64,000 bases of DNA from Panicum virgatum (taxonomy: Eukaryota > Streptophyta > Magnoliopsida > Poales > Poaceae). The DNA lies in contig NC_053142.1 in assembly GCF_016808335.1 (NCBI RefSeq), forward strand, positions 1-64,000, read 5' to 3'. Each line of letters starts with the position of its first letter. Positions within the stretch are counted from its first letter, which is position 1. A program made the translations under genes and the position numbers. Below, piece after piece: positions 11,314 to 21,729 of this stretch. A model generated the notes under the pieces. That model searched no databases. It had not been told where the DNA came from and was given only the letters and a program-made list of their open reading frames with translations.

Positions 11314-11378
11314 GCAAGACCATTTGATGAGTTGAAGATGATGGAGGCGCCATGATGGTTTGCATTGCATGCTGCCAT
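11314..11378 (-). pseudogene. Displaced 5' end of the GH18/XIP-like gene
   Basis: This is the continuation of the gene at 262-471 beyond CACTA-1, shown by the GCA target duplication at both edges (469-471 and 11314-11316). Minus-strand ATGs lie at 11378, 11353 and 11323. Across the restored junction no single frame joins a hydrophobic leader to the GH18 domain: one frame has a stop shortly after the junction, another is hydrophobic but out of phase, and the in-phase one is not leader-like. The gene therefore probably carried an indel as well as the insertion. A TATA motif is correctly placed upstream. Confidence 0.6.
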
Positions 11379-11390
11379 GGGGCGAGGTAG

Positions 11391-11398
11391 CTTTTATA
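11391..11398 (-). promoter_or_regulatory. TATA box of the GH18/XIP-like gene
   Basis: TATAAAAG on the minus strand, 13 to 38 bp upstream of the candidate ATGs at 11378 and 11353. Spacing is short but plausible if the downstream ATG is used. Confidence 0.5.
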
Positions 11399-11399
11399 T

Positions 11400-11871
11400 T
11401 GTCTGAATATGCAACTTGCAAGAGCGCTACACACATCATGCATGGATATGGTCCATAGCACTTTATTTTCAAAGCACATATTTTGATCCAACTTGTGTGC
11501 TATAACTCTATAAATATAAGCATAAGCTACCTACTGATATGGATATGGTATTCTGCAGCTATTCTGCAATGCATGGACACGTAAACGTACAATACGCCCG
11601 TGCACCTTGGCTCAACCTTCCTAGACCCGTACGTGACATACACACGTACAACAACTGAACTCCTGAACTCCAGTACGTGACGCACACATACACGTACACG
11701 AGCTGGACCTGGACACTCTACGCGCTACGGACCCTGCACGCATGACGTCGAGCAACTCCGTGCGACAGACGCACCGCAGCACAACACAGACAAACGCCCG
11801 CGCAACGCAGCACACACGCGACGACGCGTTTATACCTAACAACATTCACTTGGTCATATGAACGCACGTAT
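11400..11871 (-). promoter_or_regulatory. Upstream region of the GH18/XIP-like gene with ACGTG motifs
   Basis: No coding sequence is recognisable. Between about 11630 and 11710 there are repeated ACGTG/CACGT cores, with GTACGTGAC twice among CACACGTAC repeats. This resembles ABRE or G-box type elements of stress-induced plant promoters. The region ends at a second CACTA insertion at 11872. Confidence 0.3.
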
Positions 11872-13884
11872 CACTATTTTGCCGAGAGCAAAAATACGGG
11901 CACTCGGCAAAGAGAAGATTTGCCGAGGGCTGCCTTCGGCACAATAAAACACTCGGCAAAGATATTCTTTGCCAAGAACCAAATTCTCGGCAGACAGTAA
12001 CACTCGTCAAACAAATATTTTACCGAGGGCTGAACTCTCGGCATACGCAGACACTCGGCAAAAACATCTTTGCTGCTCGGCATTGTGTGGCCCTCGGCAA
12101 AGAGCCGTCACCTGCTGACAGGCCCTGACAGCCGTGATCTTTGCCGAGAGCCGCGTAGTTGGACGCTCGGCAAACCTACTGCTTTGCCGAGAGCCTTCGG
12201 CAAAGAAAAACTTTGCCGAGTGTAATTTTCTGACCCTCGGCAAAACATTTTAAATTTTTTCCACCCCTTGACCTCAAACCTTTTCTCTGTTGTTTCTACA
12301 TTACCTTGAACTACATATGAAAATTTGGCCAATTATTAGAAATGTTTGCTATATTTAGTAAAATTATTTCATTTGATTGAATTTCTTAGGATAGTTCAAT
12401 TTGAACTACAGTTCATTCAAATAATGATGAAAAATGAATGGAAAATTGTTATTCATGTTTTTTAGCATACACTGAAACCTTATCCAGAAAAAAGATCAGA
12501 AATTTCAAACATCGTGTACACGAAACATGACCACAAACTTATGGTTATTTTGTTTTTGAATTTTATAAAAAGCAAACATGGTTAGAAAATCATGAAACTT
12601 GTCATGGTGCCATGATATGATATGGAGAGGTTGTGGTAAAAATTTCACAAAGTTTCTGAAAGTTATCACTTATGATGCATACAAACAGAAGAATATGCGA
12701 ATAGGTTTCTTTATTTCATGTGTAGCTCAAATAGGTTTTAAACATCGCACTTGTCAAACTTTCATGAAACGTTGAGAATTTTGATCACAGTCTCCCCATA
12801 TGATATCATGATATCTCGTCAAGTTTCATAATTTTCTGGCGTCATTTGCTTTTTATAAAATTAAAAACATCTTGACTGCAAGTCTGTGGTCATGTTTTGT
12901 GAAAACGATTTTTGAAATTTCTCATCTTTTCCTAGAATAAGGTGTCAACACATGCTTACCACCATGAATAACAACTCTGCACTCATTATTTTCCATTTTT
13001 CAAATGACTTGCAGTTCAATTTGAATAATCCCAAGAAATTCAATTAAAGGAAATAAATTTACTAAATATAGCAAACAGTATGATCATTGGGCCAAAATTG
13101 AATATGTAGTTTCAGATAATATGGGATCACAATAGAAAAAGTCATTCGGTGCTAAAACTTAAAAAATTAAATCTAGTTTGCCGAGAGCCAAAATTTAGCT
13201 CTAGCTCTCAGCAAAGAAATACTTTGCTGAGGGTAATTTTGTGACCCTCAGCAAAACAGTTTAAATTTTTTCCTCCCCTTGACCTTAAACATTTTCTCTG
13301 TTGTTTCTACATTACCTTGAACTACATATGAAAATTTGGCCAATTATTAGAAATGTTTGTTATATTTAGTAAAATTATTTCATTCGATTGAATTTCTTGG
13401 GATAATTCAATTTGAACTACAGGTCATTTAAATAATGATGAAAAATGAATGAAAAATTGTTATTCATGTTTTTAGCGTGCATTGACACCTTATCCAGAAA
13501 AAAGATCAGAAATTTCAAACATCGTGTACACGAAACATGACCACAAACTTATGGTTAAGTTGTTTTTTTAATTTTGCCGAGAGCTTTTGTGCTTTTGCCG
13601 AGTGCTTGCGAGCTGCTCTTGTCAAAGGTTACATTTTGCCGAGAGCTTATTTTCGAGCACTCGGCAAAGGCGCCGTCAACCCGTCACGGCGACTTTTCTT
13701 TGCCGACGGCTGTCATGGCGCTCGGCAAAAACTTTGCCGAGTGCCCGATAAAAGGCTCTCGTCAAAGAGGCCTTTGCCAAGAAAATTTTTACTGATACCT
13801 CTTTGCTGAGAGCAGCTCTCGGCAAAGGCTTCGCCGAGAGCTTTCATGCTTAGGCACTCGGCAAAGCTTCTGTTTCCGGTAGTG
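11872..13884. mobile_element. CACTA-2: 2.0-kb non-autonomous CACTA, TSD TAT
   Basis: The right end complement reads CACTACCGGAAACAGAAGC followed by TTTGCCGAG. The left end is CACTATTTTGCCGAG, apparently missing about 13 bases of the TIR. TAT flanks both ends (11869-11871 and 13885-13887). Subterminal TTTGCCGAG/CTCGGCAAA motifs are numerous at 11878-12245 and 13570-13870. No transposase is encoded. The interior is three copies of one AT-rich sequence in direct, inverted, direct order. Confidence 0.85.
12245..13570. repeat. Triple internal repeat (direct, inverted, direct) in CACTA-2
   Basis: Unit A spans about 12245-12690, its inverted counterpart about 12735-13145, and a third, direct, partial copy about 13250-13560. 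Shared landmarks include GTTTGCTATATTTAGTAAA, CATGACCACAAACTT and TTTATAAAAAGCAAA. A and the inverted unit are separated by only some 50 bp, so a transcript could form a long imperfect hairpin. Confidence 0.8.
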
Positions 13885-13963
13885 TATGCACATGATACTC
13901 TAATGAGCACCGGTTTCTAGGATAAATCAATGAAAATGCAATACCACTATTACTTGAACCCAG

Positions 13964-15230
13964 GTGTTGCATCATAATGAACATAACAATCTAGATGTTA
14001 AAGGAGAGGTCAAGAATTTGAGGTTGGAAGGGGGAGTTGAGATGAAGAAAAATGATGCTAGGCTATCAGAACAACCCCGGATCAAAATGAAGATTGTTAC
14101 ATATGGATGGAACTATCAGAGGTTAGCCATTTGTTGGCCGGGAGAGGATCTTGGGTATTCGGAATGAGGAGGACCCTGATATTTTATACTTTTCCAGAAA
14201 CATAATGGGATGGAGCAGGATAGAATGATTAAGGTTGCCGGTGGATAGGGATGAAAACTGAACTGAAATTCCTCGTTACTGTATCGTTTATGTAAAGATG
14301 ATACCATTTCTGAAAATTCATATCTGGATTTTCTAATTTCTATCAACATCGTATTTTAGACGTCGACGAGTAGTAAACTTATGAAACCAGGTAAGTTACT
14401 GACCGACTGGAAATTATTTTTCTATAGATGATATAATTTCCGACCGTTTTTATTCCTATCGATAAGAATGACGAATATATTTGTAAAATATTGTGTGCAC
14501 GTGGGAGAGTGCTGTGTTATTAGAGATTTTCTAGAAGGTGATAAAGTTTCATTTGCATGTGTTGTCTTCACTGTATATCATAGATAAGGATACTTTCATT
14601 TGGTGTTTTGCTAGGTTAATCCAAGATCATATCAGGCATGTAGAATCTGTCCTAGGAAGCTTTGAAAACCCTAAATGCATTGAGGAAGAAAGCATAGCTT
14701 TGAATGGGTGACTTTAATGAAACCCTGCTTAGCTACGAGGAGGAAGGTGTACCAAAAACATGGGTTCATGGATAAGCTTAGGGAGGTGTTGGAGTGTATT
14801 TTACTATGTTGGAGGATTTGGGTTTAGACAGTTATGCTTTCACTTCGATCGTTACATCAGAGAAAGGCTAGATCGGGCTATTGCTGATCTGAAGTGGAGA
14901 CGTTCCCTGGAGTACAGTGTGCTTAACGTTTATCAAGGCCGCTATTATGCTTGGTGAGGGAACAAGTGTTACATTTTGAGACAGGGAAATTAGTGCATAT
15001 GAAGGCAATTGCACAAGCTGATAAGCTATGCCATCACCGTAAGTGATATCCTGCTTTGATCTCACTAAAGGCCTTTTTGATGACATGAGTCTATGGTGTA
15101 CTGTTGTTGATGATCTGAATAAGACAAATAAAACAATATGCATTGACAGGCCTGGGACAAGCTGTGCAGCACAAAGAAGAACCGGGGGCTAGGCGCTTAG
15201 ATATATCCACTTATTCATCTTGGCATGCTT
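13964..15230 (+). pseudogene. LINE (L1-type) ORF2 relic, endonuclease region
   Basis: Fragments in plus-strand frames match the apurinic endonuclease domain of plant LINEs: a degenerate domain start near 14091 (MKIVTYGWNYQ), GDFNE near 14708, and YIRERLDRAIADLKWR near 14850. Numerous stops and frameshifts are present and the reverse transcriptase is missing. A hAT-like MITE interrupts it near 14246-14458. The zf-RVT fragment at 18200 may be from the same or a related LINE. Confidence 0.65.
14246..14458. mobile_element. hAT (Ac/Ds-like) MITE remnant
   Basis: TAGGGATGAAAACTGAAC at the left and the complement of TAGGAATAAAAACGGTCGG at the right form imperfect terminal inverted repeats similar to Ac/Ds-type ends. 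No 8-bp target duplication is recognisable, so the limits are tentative. Confidence 0.4.
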
Positions 15231-15850
15231 GTTTTGACAACTCTTAACGAACTCCCACAAGATCTCGAGAAAAAAAGATCATGATTTCACCATTTTTTTT
15301 GAGGGGATCAAAATCCCTAGAAGGAAGAACCTTTCTTAAGAACATGCAGAACTTCCTTGCAATATTTCGGTGCTCCTGGAGAAGGCAGACCAAGAGGTTC
15401 TTCCACATGTTCTTGCACCCAAAAACAAAGTAGAGAACCTCAGCACCTCCCCCAAATCTTTGACGAAAAGGGAAGACCGGCCAACAGTCCCCAAAGGAAT
15501 TGTTATTACATTCCCAAAATAGAAGCTGCTCATCAGTACAGGAAAAAAATCACTAGTACATGACAACCTACATGCAAGCTCTCGTAATGAGTAACTGAAA
15601 ACAAATTAAAGTGACGATATATATTTATTTTAACAAAGCAACAGAGCAGTAGAATGGCCGGCCGGTAGGTCATTATTTGCTTTGAAAGGGAACTAAGCTA
15701 GAAGGAACGAGAAGCAGCAGCAAGACATTAGACACATGCATGCATGCCTGGCTGCCTGCATCCACTCTTATTCTGCAGTGATGAACGTACGTACAGATGA
15801 ACAACTCTCTCTGCATAGTAACTAACAGGGAGATGATGATCTAGGATCTG
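15231..15850. other. Unassigned stretch
   Basis: No gene, RNA or repeat recognised. The part next to 15850 may be 3' flanking sequence of the cysteine-rich peptide gene on the minus strand. Confidence 0.3.
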
Positions 15851-15852
15851 GG

Positions 15853-16123
15853 TTAGTTGGAATTGCAGACAGACTCGCACTGCAGGATGCAATCGTTGTT
15901 GACATGATTTACGCAGTCGTTGCAAATTTCTGCATTGACTGGCGGGTAACCGACGCTGATGCCAGAGCATTGGGTGTTGGCTTCAGCTTGGCATGCGTTG
16001 GCGCAATCTTGGTCGTTGCAGGCGTCCGGAACCGTCTGTGCCACCGCTAGCTGCGCTGTGGACGACAGGATCACCACGATGCAGACATCGGCTAGCTGCC
16101 ACCACACGAAAGGACGCAGCCAT
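15853..16123 (-). pseudogene. Small secreted cysteine-rich peptide gene, start out of frame
   Basis: The minus-strand frame 16107-15853 encodes 84 residues: a hydrophobic leader (VCIVVILSSTAQLAVAQ) typical of a signal peptide, then a short acidic mature part with nine cysteines spaced C-x4-C-x3-C-x7-C and later C-x2-C-x7-C-x3-C-x3-C. This is the form of a plant secreted cysteine-rich peptide. I cannot name the family, and no activity should be inferred. The frame has no ATG: the only good ATG (16123-16121, after AAA) is one base out of phase, so there is a small indel near 16107-16120 or an assembly error. A TATA box lies about 120 bp upstream and the stop is clean, so it looks like a host gene recently damaged, or intact with a sequencing error. 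Confidence 0.55.
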
Positions 16124-16240
16124 TTTATCTGGAGCTGGAGCTACAGCTAGAGCTAGATGCAGAAGCAGCTTGCTATGATTTTTGGTGACGATACGTACGT
16201 GTGGGGTGAAGGGGTGAAGGCTGCCTCTTCCCTACTATTT

Positions 16241-16247
16241 ATTTATA
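16241..16247 (-). promoter_or_regulatory. TATA box of the cysteine-rich peptide gene
   Basis: TATAAATA on the minus strand, about 118 bp upstream of the ATG at 16123, leaving room for a leader of about 85-90 bases. Confidence 0.5.
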
Positions 16248-16404
16248 GTACAATAGCATGGCATGTGAGGATTTGACCACACATTTTTCAATTTCACAGA
16301 TTGAAATATGGGACAGCTCGTCTGGACGGTGATCCCATCAGGTTTGGATAGTCATCACGCATTGTACTGTTATGCGGTCATTTCACCATGTAAATTAAAC
16401 CTAG

Positions 16405-16748
16405 CTCTTGTTTAGTTCCCTGTGTAAAGTTTTTGAATGGAATCTTTTCACATTTGAAGTATTAAACATAGACTAATTACAAAACTAATTACAGAACTCG
16501 TCTATAAATTTCGAGATGAATTTATTAAGACTAATTAAGACATCAGTAGCATATGGTTACTGTAGCAGTTGCTGTAGCAATTTAGTGTCTAATCATGGTC
16601 TAATTAGGCTCATTAGATTCGTCTCGTAATTTACAAGCAAACTATGCAATTAGTTTTTTTATTTCATTTAGATTTAATACTCCATGCATGTGCCGCAACA
16701 TTCGATGTGATAGTTTTAAGGTGTAAAGTTTATGCAACTAAACAAGGG
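16405..16748. mobile_element. MITE, TTGTTTAGTT family
   Basis: CTCTTGTTTAGTTCCC at the left and the complement of CCCTTGTTTAGTTGC at the right are terminal inverted repeats; both continue with a TAAAGTTT phrase. The interior has the phrases typical of this abundant grass MITE (TCTCGTAATTTACAAGC, TACTCCATGCATG). No ORF. Only CTAG is shared just outside each end. Confidence 0.75.
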
Positions 16749-17099
16749 GCTAGAGGAAAATAATCGCTGTCTAGGTGGTAACTACAAGCTCAATTTTCAT
16801 GAATACAATACTAGCACTAGTATGCTTCGGATTGTGTATTGTTACTCGACATCATGGCAACATGTTTTACTGTGCAATCGTTTGCGTATGGTGTGGTTAA
16901 TTTGTGTGAGTTGGTGTGGTTAAGAGGAAAAGTTAAAATGAACAGCTAGAGATGAATTTTGTTGATTTATTTACTCTTAGATAGAGGGTTGGGTGTGGAG
17001 TAGATGAGATTTCGTATTTTCTCGTTACAATGAATGAGTTGCTGTTTAACTTGTTTTAATAGTGAACACTGCAGGTTTGAAAATTAAAAGTCATATAGC

Positions 17100-17960
17100 T
17101 CCTACTTTTGTTAATGACGACTGCATGTTCACCTGCCTCTTTGCTTCCATTATTAGATATATCAAACTTCCATCAAGAATAATATCGAAGTTAAACCCTG
17201 GAGTCTGAATTTATTATTAACACGCGATCCAATCATACATAACTTTGCATTCAGATCTGTTTCGAGATGGAGAGTCAAGAGTAATCACATAGCTCAAGAC
17301 CCATCGGCGATGAAAGTTTCAGTCATATTAAAAACTGAAGTTTTCCAGTTTCGTATCAAGATGTAGTAATTTATCCTAACACACACACACTACCCTGGCC
17401 GGTTAAGATAGCCTGCTAATTTTGTCAGCGCAACGGCTGCGCCAAAAGAGTACTCGCAAGTGGGATTTCAGGAGCGAGGCCAAGCAAAGGGTAGAAAATC
17501 CCATCCTTCTCATGGCTTGCTACATTGGGTCCAAATGGTCCAAACATTACTACACTACGACACAAGAATAAGTCTATGGGCATGTATAACCTCCATTTAA
17601 AATATGTAGATGCATTTTGTTATATTACGACAAGTTTTTGAGCCAGATCTAATCTATTAATATGTAGTTATGTTATACAAAATCGTAAGCAAAAGTTCAT
17701 GCTTTACAATACAGAATTTAATAACTTCCAGAACCAAAGTATTATAAAAGAACTTTCAGTTATGGGCTCCTTGTATTGAAATATGGCTACTAATTCAAAA
17801 CACATGTACTTCTACTTTTTGTTATTCGTGCAATGTCACCCTCCTCCCATCTTGGATCAAGAATAATATCAAAAATCAAACCTCGAGTCTAGATCTATTA
17901 TATAATATTAACACGGCTCCAATCATACAATTTGGGATTCAGATGTGTTACCTGTTTTGT
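17100..17960. repeat. Degenerate direct duplication in AT-rich spacer
   Basis: About 160 bp at 17100-17265 is repeated with many changes at 17808-17955. Shared pieces include TCAAGAATAATATC, the GAGTCT region and CCAATCATACA. The rest of 16750-18190 shows nothing recognisable. Confidence 0.5.
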
Positions 17961-18199
17961 ATTGATTCAGTAACCAACATAATCTGGTTTAGATTCACGT
18001 TTGCTGCAGACTTAATTTTCTCTGCACAATGGTATTTTTGGAGCAATGTCCGAGCTTGTAACAACCTGGGTTTTTGAAAACACGAAAATCTGATATTTTT
18101 AAAACTTTTTTAATTAAATTAACTTAACTTGTTTTGTAATCAACTAAAACTTGAGCAAACCTAGACGAACCTATGTCTCCTACATTAATTCTATAGTTG

Positions 18200-18825
18200 G
18201 AGTGAATTGATGCAGATGGTGAGAAGCTTTGGAGGAAGGTGATTGATTTTATATATAAAACTGCTGATCCAAACCTTTTCACCACTAGAGTGTTGGGAGT
18301 TTCCCAGTTTATGAAGAGTTTCATGCAGGCAGCAAAAGTTGCTAGTTTTGGTTTCAGTTGGAGTGTGGGAGATGGGAAAAAAGATTTGATTTTGGGAGGA
18401 TAATTGGCTGGGTACCATGAGTCTGTCTATCCAATTCTAGGACCTGTACTTGTAATTAAAGTCAGCTACAATTGCAGAGCTGTAGGATGGGGAAAATTTA
18501 AAATGCTCTTTCTCTATAATATATGGCTTGATGTAGTTCAACTTGCCTCAACCATTGTGTATTCGGGTGAACAAGATGCATTGATATGGCAGTATAACTC
18601 TAATGGGGTGTATAGCTCATGTTTTCTTTATAAAATCATAAGTTTCAGATGGGCCAAACTGGTGCATGTGCCTTTGGTGTGGGGGCTTAAGATTCCACCT
18701 AGAGTCAACTATTCCTTGGGCTGGTAACAAATAACAAGGTGCTTACCAGGGATAATCTTAGTAAGAGGAGGAAAGAGTAGGATAATTCACGTCTGTTTTT
18801 TGAGAAACCGAGACAGTCCAACATT
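18200..18825 (+). pseudogene. LINE reverse-transcriptase C-terminal (zf-RVT) relic
   Basis: The translated fragments follow the plant LINE zf-RVT region in order: EKLWRKVIDF, NPNLFTTRVLGVSQF, FGFSWSVGDGKKD, ALIWQYNSNGVYS, VWGLKIPPRVN. It has stops and a frameshift and is cut at about 18825 by the left LTR of a copia element. Confidence 0.7.
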
Positions 18826-18827
18826 TG

Positions 18828-19231
18828 TGTTAGTTAATTCAGGCACGTTCATATTAGTTTGTTTAGTTGTTTCTTCAGTTGTTAGAGTCCATGCGCATGA
18901 GGACACGATCTGCTTGTGTTGATCCCGTGCGCATAGGTGGAGGTGGCGAGGATAGCTCGCGACATCCGAGTGTTCAGGGGGCATCGTGCACTCTTCTGTT
19001 GCGAGTTGTGGGGGTGGACGCGGCATCTGCGCGGTGAGAGAAGCGCTCGTGCGCCCGTTTACTTGTATTGCAATTGCTAATAAATAGAGGAGAAGAACAG
19101 AAAAGTTGTAGATTGATTGCAGCATAAAAACAAAGTCCAAGTGTTCGTGTGCGTTCGTGTGTGCGTTCCCGTCTCTGAATTCATCATCCTCGGCTCCAGC
19201 GAGGTGAGTAGCCCCAGCGTGCGCCGGAACA
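18828..19231 (+). repeat. 5' LTR of a Ty1/copia element
   Basis: Starts TGTTAGTTAATTC, ends GGAACA, contains a TAATAAATA TATA-like motif near 19078, and is followed two bases later by a tRNA-iMet primer-binding site. It interrupts the LINE fragment. No matching 3' LTR is found in the window. Confidence 0.75.
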
Positions 19232-19233
19232 AT

Positions 19234-19246
19234 TGGTATCAGAGCC
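19234..19246 (+). promoter_or_regulatory. Retrotransposon primer-binding site
   Basis: TGGTATCAGAGCC, complementary to the 3' end of plant initiator methionine tRNA, in the usual place just after the LTR. Confidence 0.85.
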
Positions 19247-19641
19247 GGGTTGAGGAGCTTCGGCGGCACGGCGTCATGACCTCCCCCAAGCACCGAGGTC
19301 GCACGCTGCCGCCGCCGAGCAAGCCCAGGACGTCCGACGGCAAGTCCCCACCGCCGTCACCCCGGGAAGAAGGCAAGGTCACCCGGGAACAACTCTGGGA
19401 GTACGGCTTCAAGATACTGCTTGAAGAGGGCTTCATTTGAATCTTGGACCAGTGGAGGCGGTTGTTGGCAAGGGTGCCACGCATGGTGAATCGCCTCTAC
19501 CAGCTGACACTGGACATCGCCAAGCCGGTGTGTCTTGCTACGCAAGGCACCAATGCGGCGTGGCGATGGCACGCAAGGTACGGCCACCTCAACTTCCGGG
19601 CACTTCGGCAATTGGCGCAGCGGCAGATGGTGCAAGGGATG

Positions 19642-20863
19642 TGTTATCGCCATAAATTAACAGGGTTAATTAATGGGCCACTAGCAAGTTGGGCTTAGTG
19701 TGGAAATTAAAGAAGGCTTGTGAATTGGCTCCTGCATGAGTATTTGGGCCATGTGGGCCGTGTATCTTTAGGTTTAGTTCAGTTCGGTTAGGGTTAGAGT
19801 CCAATATGGACGTGTTAGTTTAGATTGTGTTCCAAGTCTACGGACTATAAATATGTACCCTATGACATTCATAGGAGGAGGACGTCATTCACCTTCAGCA
19901 ACAACAAACCGCGGTGCACCGCTACCCCTGTTTCTAGGGTTTTCATCCAAGTAAGCGCCATGCTGCCTTGATCGCTCCTTGCGATCAAGGCAGCATTGTT
20001 CTTGCTTTTACCTTTGGTATTACTCGTGCTGAAGAATTTTTTATGGCGAGTAATGCTAGTTATCCCGATGTTTGTAGCATGTTTTTAGTAGATTTATTAC
20101 GTGCTTACATGCTTAACATATGCAAATATCATGTTACTCATGCATGATCATATACTTTCAATCTTGTACTAGTTCTTGCTACGCAGAATTAGTCGTGCAG
20201 GAGTAACACCTTGCTGTGTTCTGTTTAGTATATCCGATCTGTTATGGTTTGTTCTTATCCTATAAGAATTGGTTTAATATCTGCTAGATTAGGCCTTGCA
20301 AATGGATTGGATGTTCCGGCGACATATTAGATGTTTTGCTTTAGTCTTAGTGGGGATTGTTCTGGGAATTGGCTCTTGCTACTTCTTAGGCCTCTATTCT
20401 GGTTAAGGTTTAGCCATCTATTACGTGTGTTAGGCCTAATTATGTGTAGGACATTCCGATCTAGCAGTGAGGCTTTTACCATCATGGATTGGATTGATTG
20501 AATGTAATTACAGCAATTTATTACAGTTATATGCTTCATTTATTGATATCTGGATATACAAATCTGACTGACACTGGGACTCGATCGGCTCTTTAAAGCT
20601 GATGCAAGAGTCGTCCCGAGGAGCCGACAGTGGCTCGGACTAATGTTTATACATGTCTATGTATGCAGGCGAATCACTGAAACACGTTTTGCACCTTCCT
20701 GATCAGGTATAAGTCAGGTGGCACGCCCTGCAACTCTGGAAGCAATAGGCGTGTGCCAGGATCTGGGCCGTTGACCGAGGGACCGGTGCCAGTTAGCGCC
20801 CCGGCAGCTCACGGCTCCTCATGTTGCCTATCGCTACTCGCTGGTGGGTTTCGGCCGATAATA
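19642..20863. mobile_element. Solo LTR, 1222 bp, TSD GGATG
   Basis: Begins TGTTATCGCC and ends CGGCCGATAATA, an imperfect inverted terminus (final CA changed to TA). GGATG flanks both sides (19637-19641 and 20864-20868). Removing it restores the copia integrase frame. There is no internal region, so it is the product of LTR-LTR recombination. It contains TATA-type sequence near 19846 and a 16-bp perfect hairpin. Confidence 0.9.
19960..19996. repeat. Perfect 16-bp hairpin in the solo LTR
   Basis: ATGCTGCCTTGATCGC, loop TCCTT, and the exact complement. It lies about 110 bp downstream of the LTR TATA-like motif, so it would be in the leader of a transcript. Confidence 0.8.
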
Positions 20864-21316
20864 GGATGCCGCAGCTCGATCATGTCAATAAGGTCTACGA
20901 CAGCTGCTTGGCGGGCAAGTAGCGAAGAATGCCATTCCCTGGCAAAGCAAAGTACCGCGCGGAGTCCAAGCTCGAGCTTGTGCACAGCGACATCTGTGGG
21001 CCGGTGATGCCATCGACTCCAAGTGGCAATATATTCTTCCTCCTCGTCGATGACCTCAACCGGTACATGTGGCTCATCCTACTGGGCTCCAAGGACCAGG
21101 CAATGGCGGCGATAATGTGTTTTCAGGGGGTGCACCAAAGTTGAAGCCGGGAGAAAGCTGGGCAGACTGCACACCGACCGCGGAGGTGAGTTCACGGCGT
21201 GCACGTTCGCTGACTACCGCGCCGAGGAGGGAATCCAGAGGCACCTCACCGCGATGTACACGCCCCAACAGAACGGGGTAGTAGAACAGTGATTGATGGT
21301 CGGGTTGTCACAGGTG

Positions 21317-21712
21317 GAGTTGGTTAGAGTTTTTCTGTCGAATATGTGTACAATCCGGTTACGATTGGACTTGAGTTGTATTAGGGTCTAGGATAGAGTT
21401 CTAGTCGTACTCTAATCTAGGGGGCCATAAATATGAGGCCAACCCTATTGTAACCGTAAGACGACAAGATAGCTTGGGTTGGGTGTGTGGCGCTTCCGTG
21501 GTGTGCCCGGATGCCGGCATAGCTATTGATACGGGGAGGAGTGCCCGTATCAATAGTCCCGGGGATGTTGGCTTCGGCTGAACCTTGTTAACAAATATCG
21601 TGCCTCCGGTGTCGTCTGTGATCGTGCATGTTCGTCTCGGATAGATCTAATCATCGTTTCCGCTGGGGAAGATTAGCAAGCCAGCTCGTCGCTGGGGGCT
21701 AATCTCTAACAC
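21317..21712 (+). repeat. Copia-like LTR fragment
   Basis: A roughly 400-bp segment with LTR features: a terminus TCTAACA at about 21705-21712, a CATAAATATGAGG TATA-like region near 21426, and a 13-bp stem (CTATTGATACGGG, 21523-21535 with 21544-21556). No matching target duplication, so it joins two different copia fragments by rearrangement. The left edge is uncertain. Confidence 0.5.
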
Positions 21713-21729
21713 AAGTACGCAACACACTA

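Larger units (their letters stand above)
19276..21316 (+). pseudogene. Copia gag start fused to GAG-pre-integrase and integrase, interrupted by a solo LTR
   Basis: A short gag start (ATG at 19276) runs straight into a GAG-pre-integrase segment (WRWHARYGHLNFRALRQL) because most of gag and the protease is deleted. The frame is interrupted at 19641 by a solo LTR and resumes at 20869. The integrase core follows (LELVHSDICGPV, then LHTDRGGEFTA, then TPQQNGVVEQ), with a frameshift near 21120-21150. It is cut again at about 21317 by LTR-like sequence. Ty1/copia order is clear; function is lost. Confidence 0.75.
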
